A DNA stretch of 64,000 nucleotides, taken from positions 2,046,001-2,110,000 of the forward strand of contig JAGMVK010000009.1 of the NCBI GenBank assembly GCA_020747065.1, given 5' to 3'. Below are positions 12,267-24,334 of the stretch, piece by piece. The DNA comes from Cadophora sp. MPI-SDFR-AT-0126 (Eukaryota; Ascomycota; Leotiomycetes; Helotiales; Ploettnerulaceae). Every line of letters starts with the position of its first letter. The stretch's first letter is position 1. Under the pieces are notes generated by a model that saw nothing but the letters and a program-made list of their open reading frames with translations, had not been told where the DNA came from and ran no database searches. The position numbers and the translations under genes are program-made.

Positions 12267-14335
12267 TCAAAAAGCAACCCTCCAAGTGGCGTTCTTGTCA
12301 ACCACATTCCGAATCTTGTACTCACACTCTCCGATTCTCTTCTCTACACTCCAATGCATCAACGGCTCCACCTCTCTCACAGCCCTAAAACGTCCCATAT
12401 TCATCCTCACAACTTTCTCCCACTCTTCGGTGTCCTTCTTCTGCACCCTTACTTTCACGGGCCAGAATTCTAGAGCCCACCAGCCTTTGGCTTGTTCTAG
12501 CTGGTCGTTGATCGGCGCCATAGCATCAAAGTGATCTTCCACGTGCTCAGGAAGGAGATCAAAATCGGATCGCAGACGTGGACGTGCAGACCGTTTCCTT
12601 GATCGATGTTCTTTTTCCGTCTCTTTCTTTTCCTCATGCTCGTCATCTACGCCCAGAGCAGTCGACCTCCTTTCAAGCGGCGGTAGATCCCCAGCTTCAT
12701 ACAACTCCACCGTACAAGGAGATGGTCCTACCACGGGTTTCCGAGTCTGTTTATACACTGGCCAGACAGTCGGGACATCAATGCCTGTCTCCGCCAACGC
12801 AGCCGTGCTGAACAATATGCCAGTATTACACTCAAAGCACTGGCGTATCATCCAGCGCAGCGGAATACGCGACAACATGTGTCTCTCACCATTTGCAACC
12901 GCACCACCGCCAACATCAGCGTGACAGCCCGCAAACCAGACTTCTAGGACATCAGTCGAGACAACTTCATGCACCGACCGATCCGCCTTCTCAAAGTCCT
13001 TTTCTCTCTTCTCCTGAATCTGGTCAGAAGTCATCGAATTCGTATCCTCATCTGTCACCCCGACCGTCGGCTTCGCCCCAAAACACCCCCCAACTAACCT
13101 CCTCAACCGTCCAACGTCCTCCCTCCCCCTCCTCCTCAACGCCTCTCTCGTCGGATGCTCACACACAACGCCCTCGCCCTTCTGCCCCGCCGCCGGATCT
13201 TGATGCTGATACTGGCACAACTTAAACTTCGCCCTATGCTCATCCAGCGCCATCGCATGTCTGAACCAGACGATTGAATTCGTCGGACTCTTCCCAAACG
13301 GGAGCTTTCGCGGGAAGAACCCGACGCTGGAGACGCAATCCCAGACGCCGACGAAGTACACGTTGACGTTTATGCAGAAGGTCTTTTTGAATTGCGCGGA
13401 CATGTCCCATCCGGTCTTGGAGTCGTCTTTGTAGAAGTTGTAGGCGAAAGAGACTTGTGCGCGGTTGTGGGCGGGGAGGAGACCAACTTTGTGGAGCTGG
13501 GTACGGCCATAGGTCAGCATTGAACGTTCGATTCAAAGGATTATTTTCAGGACATCGAATCGCTACTTCGATGTATGTTCGAATTTCATTTATTGTAACA
13601 TGGCATCTCACAACAACTCAAGCGAAGTCCTGCAGGAGCTAGGACAGACGAGGACATACGGTGGAGGACGGATAGTGAAGGACGACTTACCATCCCAGCG
13701 AGACATCGCACTGTGTACGAACCACGGCTGAAACCCAGGAGGCAAATCTTATCGCCCTCTCGATAGTTTTGCATGAGGAACTTGTAGGCGTCCTTGATGT
13801 GGATGCCGAGGCCGCTTCCGACTGCCATGTCGACTGCAGCGGAGATCCCGCTTTTCAAGCCATGGCCATCGTAGGTCCCAATGCCAGATCTTGAGTTGGT
13901 GTTGTCAGCTTCGCTTGTACGAGAATCTAGGCGTAAGTTGAGGCAAAGGTAGGAGAAGACTTACTGGTAGTAGGTGACCTGTGAAGGGTCATCTTTCTTC
14001 AGACAAGCGACGAAGTTGACCACATTGCCTTTTGGGTCAATTAAAGTTTCCTCCAAGAGGACGAAGTTGACAAACTCACTATTATCATTATCAAACTTAT
14101 CCCCCGTCCCATCCAAACATATCACCAGCGTCCTCCCACCCGGGTACTCCGCATTCGAGTCCCTCACCGCACGAATCGTCTTCGGCAATGGGCCAGGCCC
14201 GAGATCCTCGACCGCGGTCTGCGTCGTTGATAGGGACATGTTGCGTGTCGAGTTTGCTGGGATGTGTGAGTCGCATGTTTGCGTCGGGTAGGATTTTGGT
14301 CGCCAGTGTTGCGCTTCTTGTATGCGGGTCGCCAT
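12267..14335 (-). CDS. DUF2235 alpha/beta-hydrolase (Tle1-like catalytic fold)
   Basis: Exons 14335-13965, 13889-13691 and 13496-12267 join in phase to give 599 residues. DUF2235 proteins are serine hydrolases of alpha/beta fold; bacterial relatives in the Tle1 group are phospholipases. Visible landmarks are the first-strand motif RTLVICLDGTGDKFDN, SGIGTYDGHG, the nucleophile elbow LLGFSRGSYTVR (GxSxG, Ser nucleophile), AGMLHKVGLLPAHN, VYFVGVWDCVSSVG, and EVWFAGCHADVGGG with the Asp and His expected of the triad region. The C-terminal part is charged (Glu/Lys/Arg rich around ERRSTALGVDDEHEEKK). There is no signal peptide or membrane helix, so a cytosolic protein is likely. Phospholipase activity in fungi is an inference. 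It is divergent from the Ppo gene across 1.7 kb. A second in-frame ATG at about 14239 is an alternative start. Confidence 0.88.
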
Positions 14336-16057
14336 GATGTGGTGATGTCAAGGTGTACAGATGCTGTTGTGATTTTGTGATGAGCTTTGTGGGACCGTTG
14401 GATGTTAGGAGCAACACTGAAGACGTTGTAAAGATCGGTATCGAGGAGGGAGAGGGTCATGGATATCAGAAGAGTGGTGGTGAAATTTTCTCCGTAGGCT
14501 GAGTATTCTAGACTTATCTTCTCCGAACAACGAGACCAGGCTCCCAATCCCAGGGCACCGATAGCTGGGAGATCACCAGTTCGCCAAAATCGATTCAAAT
14601 CGATCGACCTGTGGTAAGTTCCCTCTACAGAGATGCACTTGTCGATGCAAGCATCAAATCATCCCTAGCTTCTCAGAAGCTATTCCGTTCCCTCTACTAC
14701 AGGGAAGTACCCCGACCAATCCATCCCTCGAGTCTTCGAATCCATTCCGAGCTGTGTGACTTGATATGTCATTGTGCATCTCATCCCTAGAAACCCATCC
14801 AATAAATCTTCAAACCCCTCACTCATAAAAGTCTAACGACGAGAACTATTCCACACTACCATCATCTAGTCTCAATCCGGAGATCTCACTTGACACCCTA
14901 ACTCTCTCTATCACCGATGCATGCGTCAAAAGCGGACCGGACCGGCAGAGGCTGGACGAATAGCCTCATGACAAGACATCTGATCGACGGCACTTGAGCC
15001 AGTCCCGGACGAACCGCCGGCGATTTGAGTCCGGTACCGACTTTTAAGGTTAATGATCCGCGACATGGAAGGACGTCGATCTTTTCCCGTGTCTTGAAAG
15101 TGACAACAATTCCCGACACCATTTGACTTCTGATCGAGGGTTGAAGGACTCGATGAAAGACATGATGTTGTGCAATATAGCACGACAGTGACATCTCGTC
15201 TGGCCATACAGAATTCTTTGACCACACACTCCAGAGCCTGGATATTGCTCATCGACTGCACCCAAGCCCTTTCGGATCTCGGGTCTTACGGGACAATTTA
15301 TCTCTGAATGTAGTGTTGACATTTAATCCTCAGCCAGCCTCCCGCATAAGCCACGCAAGCCATAGGAGGGAGCGGGCCCTTTTATCCAAGAGCTGAAAAG
15401 CTACAGCTCCCCGCCAAACCTCAACAATTGGTTTTAAACTTCGCTCTCCATTCCCAATTCGCCGATCTGCAGCTCGCTATGCTCAGCTGTCTCTCGTCTC
15501 CAGAAAATCTCTCCGAGTTGGGTATAGAGTTCGCGGGAAATAATTGCGATCACTTGAGACCGCTGCTGCACATCGCACCGAACCAAGTCCATGTCTCGGT
15601 TCGCCAACTAATGCAATGCAATAACACAGCACTAATGCTGTGATCTCCCAGTGAACATGTCTGATTGATGCGTCCTGCTGGTGCAATCTGTTAGACGATC
15701 GAATTAGAAGTAAGGATTTTGTAATTGATCTGGCTTGATGAGCTGTATGTCTCACTTGGAGCTCTGTAGCTCTGCTGAGCTCTCGAGGAGGTTACGACTT
15801 CCTGTTCCCCCGCCCGAGTTATTATTTTGTTGTCCTTACTTACTTCCTCTCATCTCGATATATCTCACATTTGAGGACAGACTTGGATTTCTTCTCGTCT
15901 GATCTTATCATTGTTCAAGTTTGTTTCATCATTGGATTGCGATCTCTCTAGCGGTCACAGGCTACAAACTGCAACATTACCACTTGAAAGCTCAATCAGA
16001 GGCTCTATTGTCACGAAAAACTTTTCTTCAGTCAGAAGATCTACCCAATCGCTCAAA
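14336..16057. other. Divergent intergenic region between DUF2235 and Ppo genes
   Basis: About 1.7 kb with only short open frames and no recognised gene. It should contain both promoters. A pyrimidine-rich segment precedes the Ppo start (about 15840-15935). The long frame upstream of 16058 lacks an ATG and is most simply 5' UTR. Confidence 0.5.
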
Positions 16058-19000
16058 ATGGCTCCAGGCAATCTGAAGTCCTTCATTGGGACCCTCAGAC
16101 GAAAGCCAACTCGAGCACCAGATAGGAAAACAGACGCCGAAGCAGCCCCAACTCAAATATCAGAGAAGACCTCTATCGGTCATGACCTCCTCACAATGGG
16201 CGTCAAAAATGCCGCCACAGTTGCTCAAGCAATAACCACACTCGCATCCGGGCAGCCAATGGACGACAAGGAACTACTTCTCGAAAATGGCGTCGCAATG
16301 CTTCAGTCCTTACCGTTGAATAGCGGATTGAGCGACAAGATCTCAAGCGACTTCATCGCAATGCTGTATCACGATCTCCCTCATCCACCTCCTACCATGG
16401 CTGGTCCAACAGCAAGATATCGCAAGCACGATGGAAGTGGCAATAATCCCTGGGTTCCAGAAATGGGCAAAGCGGGATCCCCATACTCACGAAGCGTGCC
16501 TCCTCTCAAAAATCAAGGACCCAATCTCCCAGATCCAGAACTCGTCTACGACCAGCTCCTCAAACGTAATGGGCCATTTCGACCTCATCCTTCTGGCCTG
16601 AATCGCTTGTTCTTCTCGTTTGCGACGATCGTCATCCATGAATGCTTCCAAACTTCTCGAGAGAACCCTTGGATCAACGAGACTTCGGGTTATGTTGATC
16701 TCAGTACTGTTTACGGAAACACGGAGGTCGAACAGGAGCGGGTTCGGACGTATGAGAATGGGAAGATCTTCCCTGATTCTATTGCCTCTGAGCGAATCAT
16801 GATGATGCCACCTGGTGTCGTCGCTGTCTTGCTCATGTTCTCGAGAAACCATAACCACATTTGTGAGAACCTACTCACGGTGAATGAGGATGGGAAATAT
16901 AAACCCCTGGACAAATTGGATGAGAAGGGAAGAAAATGGTGAGAGACATATATCACAACATGAAGACGACGTAGCTGACTTTTACCAGGCAAGATGAAGA
17001 CCTCTTCCAGATCTCGCGAAACATCAACGTCGGATACTTCGCTTCGGTAGTGTTGAGGGATTATGTGGCAGCCATTCTCAACACTCCGAGATCCAACTCG
17101 ACCTGGACCCTCGACCTCGGAAAGGAGATCAAGCAATCTGGAAAGCGAGTTGAGCGGGGAACCGGCAATGTTGTGTCCGTGGAGTTCGCCGTTCTCTACC
17201 ATTGGCATGCTGCTCTCAGCGCTGCTGATGATAAATGGATGGAGTACGTTCTGAAGGATACGTTGCCGGACTTGAAATCTGTTGATGACATGACTACCGA
17301 GATGTTTTTGAAAGTCATGAAGACGAACGGGCACAAACTCATGTCAAAGCCTGCAAGGGAATGGACATTCAACGGGTTGGAACGAGGTCCCGATGGAAGA
17401 TTCAGTGACGTTGATCTTGCGGAGATTATCAAGGACTGCATCGAGGAGCCAGCTCATGCCTTCGGAGCTCATGGTACCCCTGCCAGTCTCAAGATCGTGG
17501 ATGTCATGGGTCAATTGCAGGCTCGGGATATCTTCAATGTTTGCACGATGAACGAGTAAGTACTCACGCAGCCAGTTGCGGGTATGTTGCTGACGAAACT
17601 AGATTTCGGCGATATCTGAATCTCAAGCCATATGAAAGTTTCGAGGACTGGAATGACGATAAATCTACTGCCAGAGCGGCCGAACTCTTGTACGGCCACA
17701 TTGACAATCTCGAGTTGTATCCCGGTCTGATGGCTGAATGTACCAAACCAGCCATGCCTGGCAGTGGTGTGTGTCCAGGTCAGACTACCGGACGAGGAAT
17801 CCTCGATGATGCCGTGGCACTCGTCCGCGGAGATCGATTTTTGAGCTACGATTTCAATAGTAGCACGTTGACGAATTGGGGTTTTGCGAAGCTGGGCCAG
17901 CCCGTTCCCGGAGCATATGGAGGAATGCTACCCTACATGCTATTCAATGGGCTTCCGGGTGCTTGGACTGGCACTTCCTCTTATGTCCTGCTTCCATTCT
18001 ACACACCGACTGCTGCCAAAGGGATCCTGAAAGAGAACAAAGTCATCGGTAAGTACGATCTTGAACGACCGCCGAGCGATATGGAAGTCATTGGCATCCA
18101 TACACATGAAGGGTGCAAGAAAGTGTTCGCAGACCGAGAAAACTTCCGCGTCATGTATCAAAAGGCAATCCGTAACTGCACCGATGGCCACGATTTTATG
18201 ATTGGGTGGGACGATGCAAAGAGACATGACGAACGTTCAGCCATCCTTCACAAGGTCATGTTTGAGGAGAATTTCGAAGCCAAGATGTCACAATTCTTCA
18301 AAACTAATGTTGCAAGACTCATCAAAGACTGCTCTTTGAAGTACTCCAACAGCACCAGACGATCAATCGATATTGTTCGGGGTGTCACAAATGTCACTCC
18401 GATCCTTTGGCTCGCAGAACGATTCGCTATTCCTCTCAAGACTGCCAAATACCCGCATGGAATGGTATCTGTCCCTGATGCATTCAAAGCCTATCTGGTA
18501 CTCTTCATGTATCAGAGCTTCAACATCATCCCAGGGAACGAATGGGCATTGAGAGATGGCGGGATGCAAGCCGGAGAAGCACTGAGAAAGATCTTCACAG
18601 CTCATCTCAAGACCCAGCAAGGTTTCAAGGAAGGCATCGTAGACTGGCTAGCCAAGGGCAGTGCTTTCGAAGTCGGCCCCGAAGCAGACAGACTGTATCA
18701 CGCCTTAAATGACTCCAGACTGCCGATTGGTGATTTGGTGGGCGATTGTATTGGCATGGGAGCACCCGTTGCCGGGAACCTGACGCAACAGGCCTCCCTC
18801 CTCATCGATCTCTACCTCAGTGAAGGCTATGAGCAGTACAAGGCACGCATCGTGGAGCTCGCACACATGGAAGACGAAGCCTCCGAGCGCGAGCTCCAGG
18901 GTTTCGTATTCGAAGGCATGCGCCACGCAGGAGTCGTCCCCGGTCTCCCCCGCGTCGCCTCCAAAGACCTCACATTCATCGACGGCGCCCGCGGCCCCAT

Positions 19001-19349
19001 CACCATCAAAGCCGGGCACACAGTCTTAATCGCAACATCCAAAGCCGCCATGGATCCCGTGCAATTCCCCGATCCGGAGAAACTGAACCCGCACCGTCCA
19101 TTCAAGGATTACATCCTGCTCGGTCACGGTCTGCATTTCTGCTACGGTGCGAGGATGGTGGGATGTTCGCTCGCTGCTACGCTGAGGGAGGTGTTCAAGT
19201 TGAAGAATTTGAGGAGGGGTCCGGGGAGGCAGGGACATTTTACGGTAGTGGAGCATGAGTTTGCGGGGGTGAAGATGAGGAAGTATTTGGATGCTAATGC
19301 GGTTGAGAGTCCGATTCCGACGACGTTGACCTTGGAGTATGATGAGTAG
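16058..19349 (+). CDS. ppo: Psi-producing oxygenase (fatty acid dioxygenase-P450 fusion)
   Basis: Exons 16058-16938, 16989-17555 and 17603-19349 give 1064 residues, matching the ~1080 of PpoA-type linoleate diol synthases. The N-terminal heme peroxidase/cyclooxygenase-like domain adds O2 to C18 fatty acids; the C-terminal P450 domain rearranges the hydroperoxide to a diol. Dioxygenase residues are present: distal His194 (FATIVIHECFQTS), Tyr364 and proximal His367 in LYHWHAALS, spaced as in PpoA. In the P450 domain the I-helix has Asn875 and Gln878 (AGNLTQ), matching the Asn/Gln pair that directs isomerisation in PpoA, then EGMR (ExxR) and heme-ligand Cys996 in LGHGLHFCYGARM. Both halves therefore look active, unlike PpoC types that lack a working P450. 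Start: 16058 is the first ATG in the frame with good context (aaaATGg). Position specificity (8R, 10R, 9S) cannot be read. Confidence 0.93.
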
Positions 19350-19727
19350 GGATTGGAATGAAAGATTAGTGGCCATAATTTGTGATACTTTGTTTACGTA
19401 GTAATGATATCGATTTTCTTTAGGCTCTGGTAATTTTTGTTTACTAGGCGATGGTGAAGCGAGCGGCTGGTCCCCAAGCAGCTTTGAAAGTATGTCGCTT
19501 TACAATTTGGCATCAGCAAGGCCATGATAATGAAATCCTTGTTCTACTGTCCGTAAGTGTCGTACCAAAGCAGAGGATAGATTATGCCAATCAGCGAATG
19601 TATTCTGTGCAAGTAGTCATATCTGAAAATTGGCCATGAAATGTTTCAATTCCTCGCCTCGCAGATCATTTCAAAAAACCTTCTGTATGGTATCCAATTC
19701 ATATCCCTATCCGCTCAGTCATCCATC
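19350..19727. other. Intergenic, convergent 3' ends
   Basis: About 380 bases between the ends of the Ppo and P450 genes. It should hold both 3' UTRs; I see nothing else. Confidence 0.5.
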
Positions 19728-21569
19728 TCACTTCTCAAAAATTACTCTTACGCCCTTACTCCCCTCCTTCACACCCGGAATGAAAAGATCCCTCTCCAAC
19801 TCCACGTCCTCTCTTCCCGTCTCCCACAACCTCATCCTCGGTCCTTCAGTTCCATCTCCACCATACCTCCGAAACAGCGCGTTCAGACACAGATACAATT
19901 CTGCGTAAGCCAGATTGATACCCGCGCATTGCCTCGAACCTTTGCTGAACGAGATGAGGTACCTCTCGAGGCCCTTATTGTTGAGCCATCGGGAAGGTTG
20001 AAAGGACAGTGGCGAAGGGAAAATCCGTGGATCAAGGTGTTGGATGCCTGCGGACATGCTCACTGGTGTCTGCACGGTGTCAATACGGCACTGAAACTGG
20101 AATCAAGAGTAGGAATAGGCGTGAAGCGACACATACCTTGGGCGGAATACTCCACACCTTCTCCCCATCCCTCAACACCAACGTCTCACCCGTCGCAATC
20201 CTCGGCAACCTCGCACAAACACCAAACGACAACCTCAGACCCTCCTGTATAACCGCACTGAGATACGGCAAATTCTCAAGCTGGACGCTACTCTTCGCAT
20301 TCGCTTCCCTCAACTCGTCCCTCAGCGTCTTTAAAGCCTCAAGGTCGGAGAGAAGGTAGAATGTTATGACTGTCAGACACCAGGCCGTGGTCTCCGTGCC
20401 TGCTGCGATGAACGTTTGGCCTTCTTGGTAGAGACGATCGAGGGATTTCTCGGCGGCTGGGAGGTTGCTGTTGAGGATGTCGTGGAAGATTGTGGGGGTG
20501 GACTTTCGGGCGTGGATGTCTGGGGAGGCCTTTATTTGGGCGATTTTGGATTTACTGGTCTGAATTGTTGTTAATTATAAAACTCTGGTTTTATGGTTGG
20601 AGATAACTGAGGGGTAATGAGAGGTGGGTGAGACATACATTCTGCATCTTTGCGAATGCCGCCATGCCTTTGTCAACCCTGGTTGTGATCCACTCCGGGA
20701 TCGACAGAACAACGGGTAGCAACCAGCCAAACTGTTTTGCTGCAGCTCCAATATGATGAATTGAATCCATCATCTGCACAAGATATCAGTAGTGGTTCAT
20801 TGCTTGTGGACCAAAGCCCTGAAAATTCCGAGAATTGGTCTCGTCCTTTCATGGGATCCTTGAATGCGTGGAAGGCACTTACTTGAAAGAAATCCACATT
20901 AAAGTCTTCCTGATCCAAATATCCCTGCGACTCACCGAACGCATACTCAATAATAATATCACTCGTAAATGATCCAAACACAACATTCAAATTGACCGGC
21001 TTTCCCGTCCCCTCCAACCCCTCCAACCGCCTCATCAACTTCTCCACATTCCCCTGAATTACAGGCTCCAATTTCCTCACATTAGTCTTGGAAAAGAAAG
21101 GACTTATCGCACTCCGTCTCAAACGATGATGATCATGATCGACCGTTGCAAGAGATCCCTCCGTCATGCCAAAAAGTCGGACGAACCACGCGTATTTATT
21201 GCGCTTCCTGCCTCCACCCGCATACAGCTCCTCGTAGAAATTTGGGTCGTTGACGTGTAGCTCATAAGGCGAGATGCGCACGATGGGTCCTTTGAGTTCC
21301 GAAATCAGCTCCCGTCTGACATGCTTCTGCAGCTGGGGTTACACACCGTACTTCTCATGCATCTTCTTGATCTGAGCCATGTAGGCGCCGGTTTTGATCA
21401 CATCGTAGTAAAACTCGTACCACAGCGTTACGGCTGCGAGTTTGGGACCGGGAAACTTCGATAACGGGTCTAGAAATAAACGGTATAGACTGAGTGTCAA
21501 GATGTACAGCAGGAAGGATGAGGCGGCAATTGTGGTCCAGCTGAACCCCAATATCTCAAGTGAATCCAT
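19728..21569 (-). CDS. Cytochrome P450 monooxygenase
   Basis: A five-exon model: 21569-21347, 21289-20883, about 20774-20640, about 20571-20139 and about 20067-19728. The product is a microsomal-type P450 of about 510 residues. An N-terminal membrane anchor (TTIAASSFLLYILTLSLYRL) is followed by LFLDPLSKFPGPKLAA. Next come the GPIVRISPYELHVND region typical of fungal CYP65/trichodiene-oxygenase-like enzymes, the I-helix oxygen motif FIAAGTETTAW, the K-helix EGLR (ExxR), FQPSRWL, and the heme loop ISFSKGSRQCAGINLAYAEL with the Cys ligand. All hallmarks are intact, so an active heme-thiolate enzyme is expected; its substrate is unknown. It converges on Ppo and is divergent from the LaeA-like gene, with about 490 bases between starts. 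An upstream in-frame ATG near 21611 is an alternative start. Confidence 0.88.
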
Positions 21570-22060
21570 TGTTACTGTACACGAGTTCGGGGCGCCGCAC
21601 GGCAGCATAGAGTGACGAAAAACCAAGAATAAGAAATACCATCAAAAGAGGCCCTGTCCATTAAATAATTCCAAGCTCCATGGCTCCACCATGGCCATGG
21701 CTATGACCAGCTCTCACTGGATGTCGATAGTGGGGTATGAAGCGGGAACTTGTGCCGCGGAGCGTTTCCAGTTAGACAGTATGCATTTGACAGCTCATCA
21801 AACGTCCTATCGGGGCACGACTCCGATGCGCCAACGTCCGCAAAAGCAACTTGGCTGCGAACGTCCCAGCGGATGTGTTACCGTCAACGGTTTGGATGGA
21901 GTGGGCACTGCTGCAGTCCTGTCGGGACGCTTCTTGCATGTTCAGTGGTCATAAATGCTGATCCCCCACACAGAAATGTGTAGAGTGCACTTTTAGTTTG
22001 CTGTACAAGTGCAATTTCCCCTAGAGTTCTCTCCTAGTTTGAGACTTTACTTTGGTTATC
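21570..22060. promoter_or_regulatory. Shared divergent promoter, P450 / LaeA-like gene
   Basis: A 490-base region separates the two divergent start codons and contains no convincing gene. It therefore probably carries both promoters. I could not identify a specific binding site by eye. Confidence 0.45.
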
Positions 22061-23700
22061 ATGAGCTCACCAAAATCACCAGCTGAAGATAGTGCCCTGC
22101 CCACAACTGCAACAGAAAACACTGCATCACAGGCTGAAGCATCGGACGCCCCAACTCATGTTCCAGATCAAGGAAATCAATTGGAAGCAGACGCGGAAGT
22201 AAATAATTACTTTCTTTACGTGGAAGTGATCACTGTGTTGACCTTTGGTCACAGTCCCTTGGCGATGACCACGATTCCTCATTTGAGAGCGACGACGATG
22301 CGTAAGTATAAATTGTCGAAATGTGAACGGACGGAACTCATTCGAAACTTCAGGCATTCAATCACCACATCTTTAAGTTCCAGCATTGCACGATATCGCA
22401 TCGAGAATGGAAGGTCGTATCATCAGTACAAGGATGGGCGTAAGTCATGCTGCGAGAGCCACACTGAAGTAACGACTAACACTTGACAGAATACGCGTAT
22501 CCGAATGATGAGGTATGCCTATAGACTTATCTAAGTTTCATTCTAACATCGTAAAAGCTCGAGAAAGATCGTTTGGGTATGCCTCTCCTTCGCTTTGCGT
22601 CGAAGTGTAATCCATGTTGACCAATTCTTCAAGACCTTCAACACCATCTCTTCAAGCTGATGATGGATCAAAAACTCTACCTGGCACCCATCAAACCAAA
22701 TCCGCAGAACGTTCTGGATCTTGGAACAGGTACTGGGCTATGGGCTATCGAGTTTGGTGAGCTTCTTCACTACACATCCGCAAAGTGAGAAAATTCAGGT
22801 ACTGACTCCCGACAGCGGACGAGAATCCTTCAGCGAAAGTCATAGGCACGGATCTGAGTCCCATCCAACCAACTTTGTACAATAAGACCCCAAATTCCGA
22901 AAGAACAAGATTGACACATCCGCAGCGTCCCACCAAATCTCCAATTCATGATCGACGATGCAGGCGAGGATTGGGTCTTTGCACAGAAATTCGACTTCAT
23001 CCACGCCCGCCAGCTCCATTGTGCGGTCGAAGAGAAACGGCTCATGGAGCAAGCACTACAGTACATCTACCTCCATTTCTTTCAAGTCCCCCATTCAACA
23101 TCATGCTCTCTTTTCCTCCTCAGAAGCCTTTGATAGTCTGAGCATCTAACACCCCACAGAAACCTCATCCCAGGCGGCTACCTCGAAATGCAAGAACTCG
23201 CCTTCCCCGGCACCTGCGACGACGCCTCCAACCCTCCCACCAACGCCTTCACAAAATGGAACTCCCTCATGCTCGAAGCATCCATAAAAATGCACCGGCC
23301 CCTCAACAACGCCCCCAACTACGCGCAATGGATGCGCGACGCCGGCTTCATAAACGTGCACTCCAGCCTGTACAAGTGGCCGTCAAATACGTGGCCGAAA
23401 GGCAAGAAAGAGAAGACGCTGGGATTGTGGAATATGGTGAATACGCTGGATGGGCTGGAGGGCTTTACGATGGCGATGTTCACAAGGGTACTGGGGTGGA
23501 CGCCGGAGGAGGTGCAGGTTTTTTTGGCGGATGTTAGGAGGGATTGTAAGGATAAGAGGTTACATAATTATTGGCCTGTGTAAGTACCCGAGCGAACGAG
23601 AGAAAGAGAAGTAAATGGTGTGGTGTGAGAGAGATAGAGGCTAATGAGTTGGTGTAGGTACATAACATACGGACAGAAACCACTGGAGGGGCAGAATTGA
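22061..23700 (+). CDS. LaeA-like SAM-dependent methyltransferase
   Basis: Ten short exons can be threaded in phase. The first is 22061-22198 (acidic, Ser/Asp-rich leader) and the last is 23658-23700. The reconstructed product of about 350 residues follows the fungal LaeA-like order: RYRIENGRSYHQYKDG, QYAYPNDE, LDLQHHLFKLMMDQKLYLAP, the SAM motif I VLDLGTGTGLWAIEF, IGTDLSPIQPTFVPPN, FMIDDAGEDWVFAQKFDFIH, NLIPGGYLEMQE and a C-terminus WPVYITYGQKP. The last 14 codons sit in a separate exon after the donor at about 23580 and would be lost if the frame were read through to 23583. Relatives are methyltransferases with unknown or diverse acceptors; LaeA itself is a global regulator of secondary metabolism. 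Being beside a P450 and Ppo suggests a local pathway or regulatory role, which is inference. Confidence 0.85.
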
Positions 23701-24334
23701 GCGGTAGACACGGGAGGGGTCAAGAAAACAAACCAAAGTCTCTAGTTTGTCCATCCATCGATTCGTTCGGAGTATGTGGGTGGCATCCTCTAGCTTGGTA
23801 CGGCTTAAAAGCCAGAATTCCAAAATCAAACCAAATCCCTCAATATCAACAATCCCTTTCGCGTAACAGAAAGTCAACACCCTTCCCTTCAAGATTCCAA
23901 CGTGACAATCAGCTGATGATTTACTTACCTCCCTCTCGCTTACTTGTTCAGAAATCAACAGCTAGGCGGGTGGGAATGTACGCCCACCAATGAGCGAGGT
24001 AACGCGTACCACTCAGCCCGGGAGGTGATGATAGATTGTTGGACTGGAAATATAGATGATCTGTCATCGACCTGAGTTCTAATATCACACTAGATTGATA
24101 ATAAACATTGCAAGAGGAAATGAAATGCTCAAACCTGGTCAACAGATAGATTTACTACACTACAACATTCCCTTCCCATCCCAACTCCAGAAATGCGTAT
24201 GCTGATGTCCTGTTCATGCCTACCAAGCTACCCTACCCGCGCGATTTTGGATATCTCAAAATTGAAACTGGCCAAACCCAACAAAATCAAGACGATTCAT
24301 CTTCCCATCCATATATACTAGTCCTCTCGCACTC
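23701..24334. other. Intergenic, convergent 3' ends
   Basis: About 630 bases between the LaeA-like gene and Ric8. There are only short open frames and no recognisable feature. Confidence 0.45.

Noticed and set aside
15911..16057. Upstream extension of the Ppo frame
   Set aside because: It is in frame but begins with a non-ATG codon; the first ATG is 16058, which has good context and fits the family N-terminus.
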